This document shows, in pieces, positions 34,582 to 44,039 of a stretch of DNA of 64,000 nt. The first letter of the stretch is position 1. Every line of letters starts with the position of its first letter. Position numbers and translations under genes: made by a program. This DNA is from Paenibacillus rhizovicinus (lineage in GTDB: Bacteria > Bacillota > Bacilli > Paenibacillales > Paenibacillaceae): the NCBI RefSeq assembly GCF_010365285.1, contig NZ_CP048286.1, forward strand, positions 4,718,501-4,782,500, in the 5' to 3' direction. Under the pieces are notes generated by a model, which worked only from the letters and a program-made list of their open reading frames with translations, was not told where the DNA came from and ran no database searches.

Positions 34582-36150
34582 GTGTACACGGTATTGCTGG
34601 CTGATGACGAACGGCTCGATCTGGAAGGCCTTCGAAGGCTCGTTCCGTGGGAACGATTGAACATGCAGGTCATTGGGACGGTAAACAGCGGTTTCGCTGC
34701 GCTTGATTTTCTAAACGAGCAGCCGGTCGATATCTTGGTGACGGACGTGCGCATGCCGCGAATGACGGGTCTTGAGCTCGCGCGGTCGGCACTGGGTCTG
34801 CTTCCGGGACTTAAAGTCGTATTCGTAAGCGGATTCGAGGACTTTCACTATGCCAAAACAGCACTTGAATTGGGCGCGAGCAGCTATGTATTGAAGCCGG
34901 TGGACGACGGGGAATTCAATCAAGTAATGCAGGCGGTAGGGCGGCAGCTGGACGAGGAGCGGGAGAAGCAGTCGTGGATTGATACGTACAGGCAGTCGAT
35001 TCCATACCTTCGCAATGAATTCATCCGTCAGTGGCTGGAAGGTATAGGCGATCGGGATGAGTTACACAAGAAGCTGGATTGGATGGGGATGCGAAGCCGC
35101 GATGCCTCCTATGCGGCGGCAATCATTGAAATGGATGATGTCTCTTGGAGGCTGACTTTGAATGAATCCGAGCATCGCCTCGATCAGATCGGGCAATGGC
35201 TTGATTTTATCACGGAGGCGTGCCAGTCGGATTCGATCGGATACCCGTGCAAACTGGATTCCTATCGAATCGGCTTGATTACAGTAGGCGATAACCTTGC
35301 AGCGAAATTGAACAGGCTTATTGAGCAGGTTAAGCAGCAATTTCCTGCCTCCGTTACGATCGGTATTGGAAGCGTTATCAAGGATCCCGAGGCAATACCG
35401 CTCTCGTATCGGCAGGCCAGGAAGGCATTGTACGCGAAGCTGTTTTACGGAAAGGGCAGACTGATTCCCTATGAAGAGCTGGATGCCCCGCCGATTGCGG
35501 ACGGCAGCAATTTGGAGAGCATTTTGTCCGAGCTCTTCAAGGCGGCATCCGAGTATGACCTCGTGAAGGTCGACGATTGTTTGCTCGATTTGTTTGCGGT
35601 TGCCGCTCGATTGGAGCAGAAGAGCACGGTGTGTACCTTCCTGCTGCACCTTATTTCGAAGTTGGAGCAGTATTTGCAAGGCATTAATGAAGATCTCTAC
35701 CAGATGATCGGCCTTGATTATCATAGCTTGGATGTCCTGCACCGGTTCGAGACCATCGACGACATTATTTCGTGGTTCAGGCGCAAGTTGTTCGAGGTTT
35801 CGGAGAAGCTTCATATGAAGAGCCAGAAGAAGAACAGAAAGCTTATCGAAGAAGTCCGCATGTATATCGACCGGCGATTGGGTACGGAGTTGACCTTGAA
35901 GGAAGTGGCCGACCGCTTCTCCTTCTCCCCGAATCATCTCGGAGTATTATTCAAAGACGAAACAGGAGAAACCTTCAGCAGTTATCTGATAAGTAAGAGA
36001 ATGTCCGCCGCCCGAACCCATCTGCAGAATCCGAAGATGAAAATATACGAGGTCGCGCATATGACAGGCTATCAGAACATCGCGTATTTCAGCCGGCAAT
36101 TCAAGGAATGGTCGGGGATGACTCCCGGAGATTTCCGCAAGCAATGCTGA
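34582..36150 (+). CDS. YesN-type response regulator, AraC output domain
   Basis: 522 residues from GTG 34582. Receiver domain with DDER, phospho-acceptor D55 (ILVTDVRMPRMTG), SGFEDFHYAKTA and K at LKPVDD. A variable middle follows, then a C-terminal AraC double helix-turn-helix (LTLKEVADRFSFSPNHLGVLFKDETGETFSSYLISKRM ... MTGYQNIAYFSRQFKEWSGMTPGDFRKQ). Here the regulator precedes its kinase, the reverse of the first locus. It likely activates the upstream transporter and/or the mannanase. Confidence 0.93.
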   Translation: MYTVLLADDERLDLEGLRRLVPWERLNMQVIGTVNSGFAALDFLNEQPVDILVTDVRMPRMTGLELARSALGLLPGLKVVFVSGFEDFHYAKTALELGASSYVLKPVDDGEFNQVMQAVGRQLDEEREKQSWIDTYRQSIPYLRNEFIRQWLEGIGDRDELHKKLDWMGMRSRDASYAAAIIEMDDVSWRLTLNESEHRLDQIGQWLDFITEACQSDSIGYPCKLDSYRIGLITVGDNLAAKLNRLIEQVKQQFPASVTIGIGSVIKDPEAIPLSYRQARKALYAKLFYGKGRLIPYEELDAPPIADGSNLESILSELFKAASEYDLVKVDDCLLDLFAVAARLEQKSTVCTFLLHLISKLEQYLQGINEDLYQMIGLDYHSLDVLHRFETIDDIISWFRRKLFEVSEKLHMKSQKKNRKLIEEVRMYIDRRLGTELTLKEVADRFSFSPNHLGVLFKDETGETFSSYLISKRMSAARTHLQNPKMKIYEVAHMTGYQNIAYFSRQFKEWSGMTPGDFRKQC

Positions 36151-36173
36151 ATGTCAATTAATCGGGGGGCCAT

Positions 36174-37937
36174 ATGAGGATCAAGCTTTCGTTCCGGTTC
36201 AAGCTGATGGTATCCTACATTATTTTGATCATGACGCCTGTTATTATCATCGGTACGTTCTCCTACCGGTCATCGGTGGATTCGGCCAAAACGCAATCCC
36301 GTTCCAACATCCAAGGCACGCTGCTGCAGATGCGGGACAATATCATGTATAAAATCATGGACGTTCAACGCGTGTCCGACCAGCTTTACATGGATCAGCA
36401 GCTGACGAGCTATCTTGGCATCAACGAGGGCGGCTGGAACAGCTACGAGACGTTGACCAAGCATTTGAAACCGACTTTCCAGAACGCGCTCGATCTGTCG
36501 GCGCTTCACATCAACATACAGGCCTACGTGAAGAACAAGACCATACCGGAGTATTATTTTATTCAGAATAATAAAGAGAATCCGCTTGATCTAGGCAAGC
36601 GGTACAACATCTATCAATTAGACAGAATCGATGGTGAGCCCTGGTACGACCCATGGAAAGTATCGACTGTTTACGGTGCCAATCAAGCGATGAAATGGAT
36701 GCAAGTCGCGGAAGACGCGCAATACGGAAACATTTCGCTGCTTCGCAATTTGAATGATTATGCCAAGACCGATCAGATTGGCTTTCTTCGCGTTTCCGCT
36801 AAGCTAAGCGAAATTTTCGATTCCATCGATTTTACGAAAATTGGCGATCAATCGACGGTGTATGTCTACGACGAGCAGAACCATCCGCTCTTCTTTTCCG
36901 GCAATCAAGACGAAGCGCTGCTTCAGCCGACCGCGGGAGACAAGAAGTCCGGGTACCTCAATATCGAAGAACGGCTCGAAGGATTGAACTGGCGGATCGT
37001 AGCGTACATCCCTACGCAGCTGCTCGAGGCGAACGCGGATTCCATTAGGCAGATTACCGTGCTTGTCTGTTTGATCAGCTTTCTCGTCTTAATGGCGATC
37101 AGCGTTATTCTCTCCCGCATGTTCTCCGTCCGAATCTACAAAATCATCGCTTCCTTAAATGCCTTCCGAGGGGGGGAATTCCGTAAACGAATCTCGTATT
37201 CAGGCAACGACGAGTTTGCCCAAATTGCGGAGGCCTTTAATGATATGGGGAAGCATATCGACGAATTGATCCGAGAGGTTTATATATCCAATTTAAAGAA
37301 GAAGGAAGCGGAGCTGACGCTGCTCCAGGAACAGATTAATCCTCACTTTCTATACAACACCTTATCCTCGATCAGCAGGCTTGCCAGGTTCGGAGAAATC
37401 GAACGGCTGCATCGGATGGTGATGGGACTTGCTAAATTTTATCGATTGTCGCTCAACGAAGGCAGGACGATTATTTCCGTCGATCACGAAATTCAGCAGA
37501 TCCAAACCTATATTGATATCCAGAAAATCAAGTTTGCGGACGGACTCGATGTAACGACCGAAATCGATCCCGACGTGCTCTCCTACAGCACAGTGAAAAT
37601 GATTCTGCAGCCATTCGTCGAAAATGCGCTTCAGCACGCGTGGAACGGCGATCATATCCATATCCATCTATACGCCTATAAAGACAAGGATCATATCGTA
37701 TTTATGATATCCGATGATGGCGTCGGCATGTCGCAAGAAACCATCGAGCGCGTGCTGAATCGTGAAGCGAGCGGCGGCTACGGCATACGCAACGTGGACG
37801 ACCGGATAAAGCTGCAGTGCGGCAGCGCGTATGGCGTCGACATTCAAAGCGTTCCGGGCGAAGGTACGACAATCCGTATCGAAATTCCATGCTTCATGGA
37901 TCCGGACGAGAATGCACCAGCGGAGAGGACGGGCTAA
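36174..37937 (+). CDS. YesM-type sensor histidine kinase
   Basis: 587 residues. Helix at about 7-28, an outside sensor region to about 285, a second helix near 291-311, HAMP, then the LytS-type kinase domain with EQINPHFLYNTLSSISRL (phospho-His at 391) and ATPase boxes (KMILQPFVENALQHAW, ISDDGVGMSQ, GGYGIRNVDDRIKLQCG). It lies 23 bases after its regulator. The signal is probably a sugar or the loaded binding protein, by family. Confidence 0.93.
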   Translation: MRIKLSFRFKLMVSYIILIMTPVIIIGTFSYRSSVDSAKTQSRSNIQGTLLQMRDNIMYKIMDVQRVSDQLYMDQQLTSYLGINEGGWNSYETLTKHLKPTFQNALDLSALHINIQAYVKNKTIPEYYFIQNNKENPLDLGKRYNIYQLDRIDGEPWYDPWKVSTVYGANQAMKWMQVAEDAQYGNISLLRNLNDYAKTDQIGFLRVSAKLSEIFDSIDFTKIGDQSTVYVYDEQNHPLFFSGNQDEALLQPTAGDKKSGYLNIEERLEGLNWRIVAYIPTQLLEANADSIRQITVLVCLISFLVLMAISVILSRMFSVRIYKIIASLNAFRGGEFRKRISYSGNDEFAQIAEAFNDMGKHIDELIREVYISNLKKKEAELTLLQEQINPHFLYNTLSSISRLARFGEIERLHRMVMGLAKFYRLSLNEGRTIISVDHEIQQIQTYIDIQKIKFADGLDVTTEIDPDVLSYSTVKMILQPFVENALQHAWNGDHIHIHLYAYKDKDHIVFMISDDGVGMSQETIERVLNREASGGYGIRNVDDRIKLQCGSAYGVDIQSVPGEGTTIRIEIPCFMDPDENAPAERTG

Positions 37938-37985
37938 GGAGCTGCGTCTTCCGTTCAAACTGCTAGAATTCGTTGCGTAGTCACA

Positions 37986-38014
37986 TTGTTCATCCGGGTA
38001 TTCGAAACTATCAT
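37986..38014 (+). promoter_or_regulatory. Probable promoter of the mannanase gene
   Basis: TTGTTC (37986-37991) and TATCAT (38009-38014) with 17-base spacing, 71 bases before the start. Confidence 0.5.
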
Positions 38015-38085
38015 TATGGATGTAGCTTTCGGGCCCGGGGCGTGAAACATGGCCAGGAAGCGAACACTCGCGAATTGGGGGAATA

Positions 38086-40620
38086 ATGATGATTCCACGT
38101 GTTCCGAAATGGTTGAAGAAGATGCTGCACGTCATCATGATCACGGCAATTGCACTGCCTTTCCTGTATGCGGCCAGCTCGGAGAAGGCTGCCGCCGCCT
38201 CGGCTCCTATTAACCCTGACGCATCCCAGGCAGCCAAAGATCTACTCGCCTATTTGTACAGCATTGAAGGCACGAATATATTGTCGGGTCAGCATAATTT
38301 CCTCGAAGCGCCGGATTATTGGACGAATCAGGTCTATGCCATTACCGGCAAATATCCGGCCGTGCACGGTTATGAGTTGGGTGCTATTTCCGGTCAAACC
38401 GAAGCGCAGTTGGACGATCAGCGCCAAGCGGTCGTGGACAGCGCGATCGACTGGCACGAGAACGGCGGAATCGTGACCATGATGTATCACGCGAATAAAC
38501 CGGGAACGGGTTATTGCTGGGCCGAATGCGTGCAAGCCGGAACCAGCGAGACGGAGTTCAATCAAATCGTGACTCCCGGAACGACGCAATACAATCAATT
38601 GATTGCCAATATCGATTTAGTCGCAAGCTACTTGGAACAGTTGCGGGATGCGGGCGTTCCTGTATTATGGAGGCCCTTTCACGAGATGAACGGCGGCTGG
38701 TTCTGGTGGGGACAGCAGCCCAATTACGATAAGCTGTGGGACATTATGTACGATAGATTCACGAATTACCACGGCCTTAACAACCTGATTTGGGTGTGGA
38801 ATGCCAACACCCCGAACATCCCTTGGGGTGCCCCGTACTCGAATTACTTCCCGGGCATTAACAAGGTCGACGTGCTTGCCGTGGATGTCTACAACAATGA
38901 CTATCAGCAAAGCTATTACGACGATCTTCAGACCCTTTCCCAGGGGAAAATCATATCCATCGGCGAGAGCGGCCAACATCCTAGTCCAACGACGCTTGCC
39001 GGGACGCAAACGAAATACCGCTGGTTTATGACATGGGGCGAATTTTTGACCAACGGCAACACGAACACGCAAACGCAGGACCTCTACAGCGATTCCAGAG
39101 TGCTGACGCTCGACGAGGTCAACATCGTCCCAGGCTCCGGCGGGATCGGCGGGGGCGGCGCGGGCACGATCGACGATTCCGTTACGGGAACCGGCTTGAA
39201 CCAATTCGAATACGTCGGGACGTGGACGGCGACTTCGGGGAGCGGTACCAAATATAACGGCGGCGATCATTATTCGTTGACGACGAACAACTATTATCAG
39301 GTGGATTTTAACGGCACGGGCATCAAGCTCTATGGCTCGAAAGACGCCCATCACGGTATCGCGGCGGTATCCATCGATGGAGGCACCGAAGTAGATGTCG
39401 ATTTTTATGCGGCTTCCAGAGCCGACAACGCTTTGCTTTGGACCAGTCCGACATTGCCGGCGGGCAATCATTCCGTTAAGGTTCGCGTCAAAGGAACGAA
39501 GAATGCCAGCTCTACCGGCTATGTCGTGACCGCTGACAGAGTTGTTATCGACTCCGATACCGTGTCTCCTACGGCGCCGACCGGATTGACATCGCCATCG
39601 CAGACGCAAACATCGGTCAATTTATCGTGGAGCGCATCGACCGATAACGTCGGCGTTACGGGCTACGACGTTTATCAGGGCTCCTCCTTGGCCGGATCGA
39701 CGACAAGCACATCGACGAGCGTCACGGGCTTGACGGCCGGAACGGCTTACTCCTTCTCCGTGAAGGCCAAAGACGCCGCGGGCAATGTTTCGGGTGCAAG
39801 CAGCGCGCTCAATGTAAGCACCGCTGCGGCCGGAACGGAAACGACGGTCAACGATGCGACGACCGGCACCGGGTTGAATCAATTCGAATACGCCGGTACT
39901 TGGAATACGTCTACGGGACCTGGCACGTACAACGGCGACGATCACTATTCGCTGACGACGAACAGCTACTACCAGGTGGATTTCAACGGCAAGCAAATCA
40001 AACTCTATGGCAGCAAGGACGCCCATCACGGCGTTGCGGCTGTGTCCATTGACGGCGGAACGGAAGCGGATGTCGACTTCTATGCCGCGTCGCGGGTAGA
40101 TAATGCGCTGCTTTGGACCAGCCCGGTATTGGCAGGCGGCAATCACACGCTGAAGGTGCGCGTGAAGGGTACGAAGAACGCCGCTTCATCGGGCTATGTG
40201 GTTACGGCGGACCGAGTCGTTATTGTCGCTGAATCCGTCGTAATGACGGATGACCGTGATTCTGCGATCGTCTACGGCGGTAGTTGGACAGAAGATAACT
40301 GGACCGGCGACTTCGCGGATACAGAGAAGTATTCGAAGACGACAAACGATTATGCGCAGTTTACGTTTACGGGCAATCGTATTCAGCTTATCGGCTACCG
40401 GCAGCATAATCTCGGCAATGCAGCCGTATATATCGACGGCGCATTGGATGCGACGGTCGATCTGTACACGGAGGGCACCGGTCCGCAGCAGTCGGTACTT
40501 TACGAGAAATCCGGGCTTGGCAGCGGAACGCATACCATCAAGCTGGTCGTGACGGGTACGAAAAATGCGGCTTCATCGGACTGCTATGTTGTACTGGACG
40601 CCTTCAAAGTAATTAATTAA
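38086..40620 (+). CDS. Secreted GH26 beta-mannanase with FN3 and three carbohydrate-binding-like modules
   Basis: 844 residues. Signal peptide to about residue 38 (AAAA-SAP). The GH26 domain, about 42-350, has the acid/base E200 in WRPFHEMNGGWFWW and the nucleophile E294 in SIGESGQHP, as in beta-1,4-mannanases. A Gly-rich hinge (350-360) is followed by a module (361-495), an FN3 domain (498-580, TVSPTAPTGLTSPSQTQTSV), a near-copy of the first module (585-710) and a third, more distant one (712-844). The modules share GLNQFEY-x-GTW and SxTTNxYYQVDFNG patterns and probably bind polysaccharide. Mannan breakdown would feed the transporter upstream. ATG 38089 is an alternative start. Confidence 0.92.
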   Translation: MMIPRVPKWLKKMLHVIMITAIALPFLYAASSEKAAAASAPINPDASQAAKDLLAYLYSIEGTNILSGQHNFLEAPDYWTNQVYAITGKYPAVHGYELGAISGQTEAQLDDQRQAVVDSAIDWHENGGIVTMMYHANKPGTGYCWAECVQAGTSETEFNQIVTPGTTQYNQLIANIDLVASYLEQLRDAGVPVLWRPFHEMNGGWFWWGQQPNYDKLWDIMYDRFTNYHGLNNLIWVWNANTPNIPWGAPYSNYFPGINKVDVLAVDVYNNDYQQSYYDDLQTLSQGKIISIGESGQHPSPTTLAGTQTKYRWFMTWGEFLTNGNTNTQTQDLYSDSRVLTLDEVNIVPGSGGIGGGGAGTIDDSVTGTGLNQFEYVGTWTATSGSGTKYNGGDHYSLTTNNYYQVDFNGTGIKLYGSKDAHHGIAAVSIDGGTEVDVDFYAASRADNALLWTSPTLPAGNHSVKVRVKGTKNASSTGYVVTADRVVIDSDTVSPTAPTGLTSPSQTQTSVNLSWSASTDNVGVTGYDVYQGSSLAGSTTSTSTSVTGLTAGTAYSFSVKAKDAAGNVSGASSALNVSTAAAGTETTVNDATTGTGLNQFEYAGTWNTSTGPGTYNGDDHYSLTTNSYYQVDFNGKQIKLYGSKDAHHGVAAVSIDGGTEADVDFYAASRVDNALLWTSPVLAGGNHTLKVRVKGTKNAASSGYVVTADRVVIVAESVVMTDDRDSAIVYGGSWTEDNWTGDFADTEKYSKTTNDYAQFTFTGNRIQLIGYRQHNLGNAAVYIDGALDATVDLYTEGTGPQQSVLYEKSGLGSGTHTIKLVVTGTKNAASSDCYVVLDAFKVIN

Positions 40621-40633
40621 GCGTGACTTAGAA

Positions 40634-40674
40634 GGGGCGCCGCGTATCGATGCGGCGCCCCATTCTGCATTTTC
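40634..40674 (+). terminator. Terminator-like hairpin after the mannanase gene
   Basis: GGGGCGCCGC pairs exactly with GCGGCGCCCC around an 8-base loop; the T tract is short and interrupted. Confidence 0.6.
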
Positions 40675-40739
40675 CCGTTGAAGGCCGTTCACCGACGGCA
40701 GGCGTTGCTGATCTCTTGTGTCCAAGCCGCAACTTGTCT

Positions 40740-40769
40740 GCATATTCGTCCAAGTCCCCTCATACAAAT
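40740..40769 (+). promoter_or_regulatory. Sigma-E-like sporulation promoter of ydcC
   Basis: GCATATT (40740-40746) and CATACAAAT (40761-40769) with 14-base spacing fit the mother-cell sigma-E consensus (KHATATT, 13-15 bases, CATACAnT). B. subtilis ydcC is known to be sigma-E dependent. Confidence 0.65.
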
Positions 40770-40884
40770 TAGTACAAGTCAAGCGTAAACGGCTCTTGTC
40801 CCGTACGCGACCTGTGCGTGATATCCGCATGGGCTGCCGTACCACTCCGGATACGTTTAAAAAATGTGATGAGGGGTTGATCTC

Positions 40885-42177
40885 ATGCGTCGTCGATTCA
40901 GTTTCATAGCGGCTATCCTGCTTTGCCTCACGGCGGTGCTCGCGGGCTGCGGGACTAAGGACGCGGAATCGGTTGTCAAGGATTTGGACAAAACGTTAAG
41001 CAGTTTGGACAGCTACACGGGCAAAGGCGAGATGACGCTGTACACGGGCCAGCAGCCGCTGGTCTACCAAGTAGAAGTTTCCTATCAGAAGCCGCAGTAC
41101 TACCGCATCGCGCTCACGAACGCGAAGAAGGACATCACCCAGATCGTGCTCCGCAACGATGAAGGCGTGTTCGTCCTGACGCCGCGCCTTAACAAAGTAT
41201 TCCGCTTCCAGAGCGACTGGCCGGCGAACCAAGGCCAAGTATACTTATACCAAACGCTCGTCCAAAGCATTTTGCTGGACAACTCCAGACAATTCGCGGT
41301 CGATAACGACGCTTACGTGTTTGACGTGATGGCGAATTATCAGAACGGTTCCCTGGCCCGCCAGAAAATTTGGCTGAACAAATCCGACTATGCGCCGAAC
41401 AAAGTCGAGGTCAGCGACGCCAACAACGCAGTCATGGTTTCCGTCAAATTCGACTCGTTCAAATTCGGCTCCAAGCTGGAGAAGAGCGTATTCGATACGC
41501 AGAAAAACATGGGCACGCCGGCAGCAGGCGGCGATCAGGCGACGATGGCTAGCCCGGACAACGACAGCAACGCGTCCAACGCGAATAACGGCGCTAACAG
41601 CGAGAATGCGGCCGCAACGACGGACAACAGCAGCAATGCCGCCGCGCAGGACAATGCGAATCAGGCGGACAATGCCGCAACGAACAGCAACGCGGACAAC
41701 GCCGATAATGCGGGCAATAAGAACGGCGACAACCCGGACAACAATGCCAGCACCAATGAGGATAACAGCAGCGGGGATACGTCGGATAGTTCGGCAGTTA
41801 CTGACGATAGCACATCTGCCTCGGCGGACAGCACGTTCACAGGCATGGATGCGATGTACTTACCTGAGGGCGTATCGGAGCAAGACAGCCAGAACATCGT
41901 GTTCGGCGGCAATCCGGGCATTATGATCCGTTACACCGGAACATATGATTATACGTTGATCGAAACACAGCCGAAGGATGTCGCCGTCTCTTCCACGAAG
42001 GGCGATCTGGTCGATATGGGCTTCACTTACGGCTCGGTCAGCGGCGATGACCAGCAGCGCACGCTCACATGGACGTACGAAGGCACGGAGTTCCGGATTA
42101 CGAGCGGAACCGATAACCTGCCGGTGGACGAGATGGTCAAAGTCGCGCAATCCGTCCAGGGAGAGATGTCCAAATAA
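40885..42177 (+). CDS. ydcC: YdcC/GerS-like sporulation lipoprotein (LolA-like domain plus DUF4367-like domain)
   Basis: 430 residues; B. subtilis YdcC is about 350. Signal peptide with lipobox LAGC (Cys22). Residues about 28-205 form a LolA-like half-barrel (LDSYTGKGEMTLYTGQQPLVYQVEVSYQKPQYYRI). Residues about 206-315 are an Asn/Asp/Ala/Ser-rich low-complexity linker that accounts for the extra length. Residues about 318-430 form a second small domain (GMDAMYLPEGVSEQDSQ ... LTWTYEGTEFRITSG). Gene order with alr, ndoAI and ndoA is the same as in Bacillus. GerS in C. difficile, a relative, helps cortex breakdown at germination; a spore role is inferred. Confidence 0.88.
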   Translation: MRRRFSFIAAILLCLTAVLAGCGTKDAESVVKDLDKTLSSLDSYTGKGEMTLYTGQQPLVYQVEVSYQKPQYYRIALTNAKKDITQIVLRNDEGVFVLTPRLNKVFRFQSDWPANQGQVYLYQTLVQSILLDNSRQFAVDNDAYVFDVMANYQNGSLARQKIWLNKSDYAPNKVEVSDANNAVMVSVKFDSFKFGSKLEKSVFDTQKNMGTPAAGGDQATMASPDNDSNASNANNGANSENAAATTDNSSNAAAQDNANQADNAATNSNADNADNAGNKNGDNPDNNASTNEDNSSGDTSDSSAVTDDSTSASADSTFTGMDAMYLPEGVSEQDSQNIVFGGNPGIMIRYTGTYDYTLIETQPKDVAVSSTKGDLVDMGFTYGSVSGDDQQRTLTWTYEGTEFRITSGTDNLPVDEMVKVAQSVQGEMSK

Positions 42178-42231
42178 TGGCCGGAAAGCGGTTTTTCCAA
42201 CACTTGCCCCTCTCGTTCGGGCCCCATTTCA

Positions 42232-42259
42232 TTGACAGCCGTAAGCTTTACCGTATAAC
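42232..42259 (+). promoter_or_regulatory. Sigma-A promoter of alr
   Basis: TTGACA (42232-42237), 16-base spacing, TATAAC (42254-42259), 191 bases before the alr start. It leaves a long leader that includes the hairpin at 42394. Confidence 0.75.
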
Positions 42260-42393
42260 ATAAAGGTTATGGGATAAACAAGGTGGGATGATCCGCTCCG
42301 TCCTAGTCGGCGGTGCGGCTCGTTTCATTCCGGTGAAATACAAGCGTCAACCGGATAAGCCGAAACGGCACTTATCGGGCTTGGATTTTGAGA

Positions 42394-42430
42394 TAAACGC
42401 CTGCCCATTTGCGGCAGGCGTTTACTTTTT
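42394..42430 (+). terminator. Intrinsic-terminator hairpin in the alr leader
   Basis: TAAACGCCTGCC pairs exactly with GGCAGGCGTTTA around 7 bases, then a TTTACTTTTT-type tract. It ends only 20 bases before the alr start codon, downstream of the alr promoter, so it may act as an attenuator as well as a ydcC terminator. Confidence 0.75.
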
Positions 42431-42450
42431 GGAAATGAAGGTGGAGCAAC

Positions 42451-43647
42451 TTGAATACGGCGAGCTATTATCGCCCGACGCGGGCTGAGATATCGTTGGA
42501 TGCGCTGAAGCATAATTTGCTTGCTTTCCGTGCGGCCATACCGGAAGGGATGCTGTTAATGGCATCCGTGAAGGCGAATGCGTACGGTCACGGCGCCGTG
42601 GAAGTGGCAAGGGAAGCGGAACGCTGCGGCGTCGATTTTCTAGGCGTCGCATTTCTGGACGAGGCGCTTCAACTCAGAAGAGCCGGACTGAAAGTGAAGA
42701 TTCTAGTGCTTGGATTCGTTCCGCCGGAGGGACTTGCGACCGCGCGGGACGAAGATATCGCCATCGCCTTGTTCCGCGACGATATCATCGAAGCGGCGGC
42801 GGCATTGCCGGATAACGGCCGCAAGCTGTCGGTGCACATCAAGATCGATACGGGCATGGGGCGTCTCGGCCGGCTGGCCGGAGACGATGCGCTGCCGTTC
42901 ATCAAACGCGCGATGGAGGAACGGAACCTCTGCGTAGAAGGCATGTTCACGCACTACGCCCGCGCCGATGAAGCCGACAAGAGCTATACGCGGCTGCAGC
43001 ATGAACGCTTTACCGGCGTCGTCAAGCAGCTCGCGGCAGAAGGATTGCATATTCCGATTATTCATGCGGCGAACAGCGCCGCAGGCATCGATACGCCGGA
43101 GATGGGCGGGGGCATGCTGCGCCTGGGCATCAGCATGTACGGCCTCTACCCGTCGACGGAAGTGAACAACACGCGAATCGACTTGAAACCGGTCCTGACG
43201 CTGAAGACGGAAGTCGTTATGGTTAAGGAAGCCCCGGAAGGCTGGGGGATCAGCTACGGCACCCGGTATTTCACTTCGGGCAAGGAGCGGATCGGCACGC
43301 TTCCCGTCGGATACGCCGACGGTTACAGCCGGATGCTTACGGGCAAAGCGGAAGTATTGATCCGCGGGCAGCGCGTGCCCGTGCTTGGCACGATCTGCAT
43401 GGATCAATGCATGATCGCGCTGGATCCCGCCGCGGCTGCCGGACGTCCGCCGGTCGATAACGGCGAAGAAGTCGTGCTGATCGGCGCGCAAGGCGAAGCG
43501 TTTATTTCGGCCGAGGAAGTCGCCGATAAGCTCGGCACGCTTAATTATGAAGTGACCTGCATGATCGCGGCGCGTGTGCCGCGCATCTATAAGCGGGGGA
43601 CGGAAATCCTGGCATCGATCAATCCGCTGCTGTCCGATGCGGAATAA
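42451..43647 (+). CDS. alr: Alanine racemase
   Basis: 398 residues from TTG 42451 (AAGGTGGAG before it). The enzyme is PLP-dependent and makes D-alanine for peptidoglycan. The PLP lysine is K41 in MASVKANAYGHG, and the opposing catalytic tyrosine lies in GWGISYGTRYF. The conserved blocks THYARADE, MLRLGISMYGLYPS, LPVGYADGYSR and TICMDQCM are all present. Length and context (between ydcC and ndoAI) match the vegetative Bacillus alrA. The signal for regulation is the leader hairpin. Confidence 0.97.
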   Translation: MNTASYYRPTRAEISLDALKHNLLAFRAAIPEGMLLMASVKANAYGHGAVEVAREAERCGVDFLGVAFLDEALQLRRAGLKVKILVLGFVPPEGLATARDEDIAIALFRDDIIEAAAALPDNGRKLSVHIKIDTGMGRLGRLAGDDALPFIKRAMEERNLCVEGMFTHYARADEADKSYTRLQHERFTGVVKQLAAEGLHIPIIHAANSAAGIDTPEMGGGMLRLGISMYGLYPSTEVNNTRIDLKPVLTLKTEVVMVKEAPEGWGISYGTRYFTSGKERIGTLPVGYADGYSRMLTGKAEVLIRGQRVPVLGTICMDQCMIALDPAAAAGRPPVDNGEEVVLIGAQGEAFISAEEVADKLGTLNYEVTCMIAARVPRIYKRGTEILASINPLLSDAE

Positions 43648-43795
43648 TTTTCCTCGGCATGAATTGAGTGTGCTTTAGAGGAATTTATCGTCTTGCCTCG
43701 AATATTGTAGGGAAAGCGTATATACGAGTGAGATCGCGTGACGAGTCTATGGATGCAGCATACTTGATATACGGGTTGCATATCATATGAGGGTG

Positions 43796-43801
43796 TATAA
43801 T
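43796..43801 (+). promoter_or_regulatory. -10 element before the RNA repeat array
   Basis: A consensus TATAAT sits 36 bases before the first repeat unit. The upstream -35 candidates (TTGCAT at 43776, 14-base spacing) are poor. Transcription from here would place the whole repeat array in the ndoAI leader. Confidence 0.45.
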
Positions 43802-43836
43802 ACGGATCAAACAATGACATACTGTTACTGTTTTTT

Positions 43837-43935
43837 GAAATATAAGCCAGCTTTTATAAGTTTTTGATCGAATAGGCTTATATTTCTCGGGAATGAAGCG
43901 CGCTGTACCGTTAAGTCGGTGATAGTCGTTTCACC
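43837..43935 (+). repeat. Structured RNA repeat, unit 1 (ndoAI leader)
   Basis: Hairpin A: GAAATATAAGCC (43837-43848) pairs exactly with GGCTTATATTTC (43875-43886). Hairpin B: GAAGCG (43895-43900) pairs with CGTTTC (43927-43932) with one G-U; inner stem ACCG/CGGT. It starts with GGAATGAA and ends CACC. The A stem sequence differs from units 2 and 3 on both arms together, that is, by compensatory change. Confidence 0.85.
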
Positions 43936-43938
43936 TTT

Positions 43939-44035
43939 AATTCTAAGCCTGTATAAGTTAGAAACCTTATACTGTTGCTTAGAATTCTTCGGAATGAAAC
44001 GCGCCTCGCCGTATAGACGGCGAATGCCGTTTCAC
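43939..44035 (+). repeat. Structured RNA repeat, unit 2 (ndoAI leader)
   Basis: Hairpin A: AATTCTAAGC (43939-43948) pairs with GCTTAGAATT (43977-43986), with an inner exact GTATAAG/CTTATAC. Hairpin B: GAAACG (43996-44001) pairs with CGTTTC (44028-44033); inner stem TCGCCGT/ACGGCGA is exact and unlike that of the other units. Confidence 0.88.
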
Positions 44036-44039
44036 CTTT

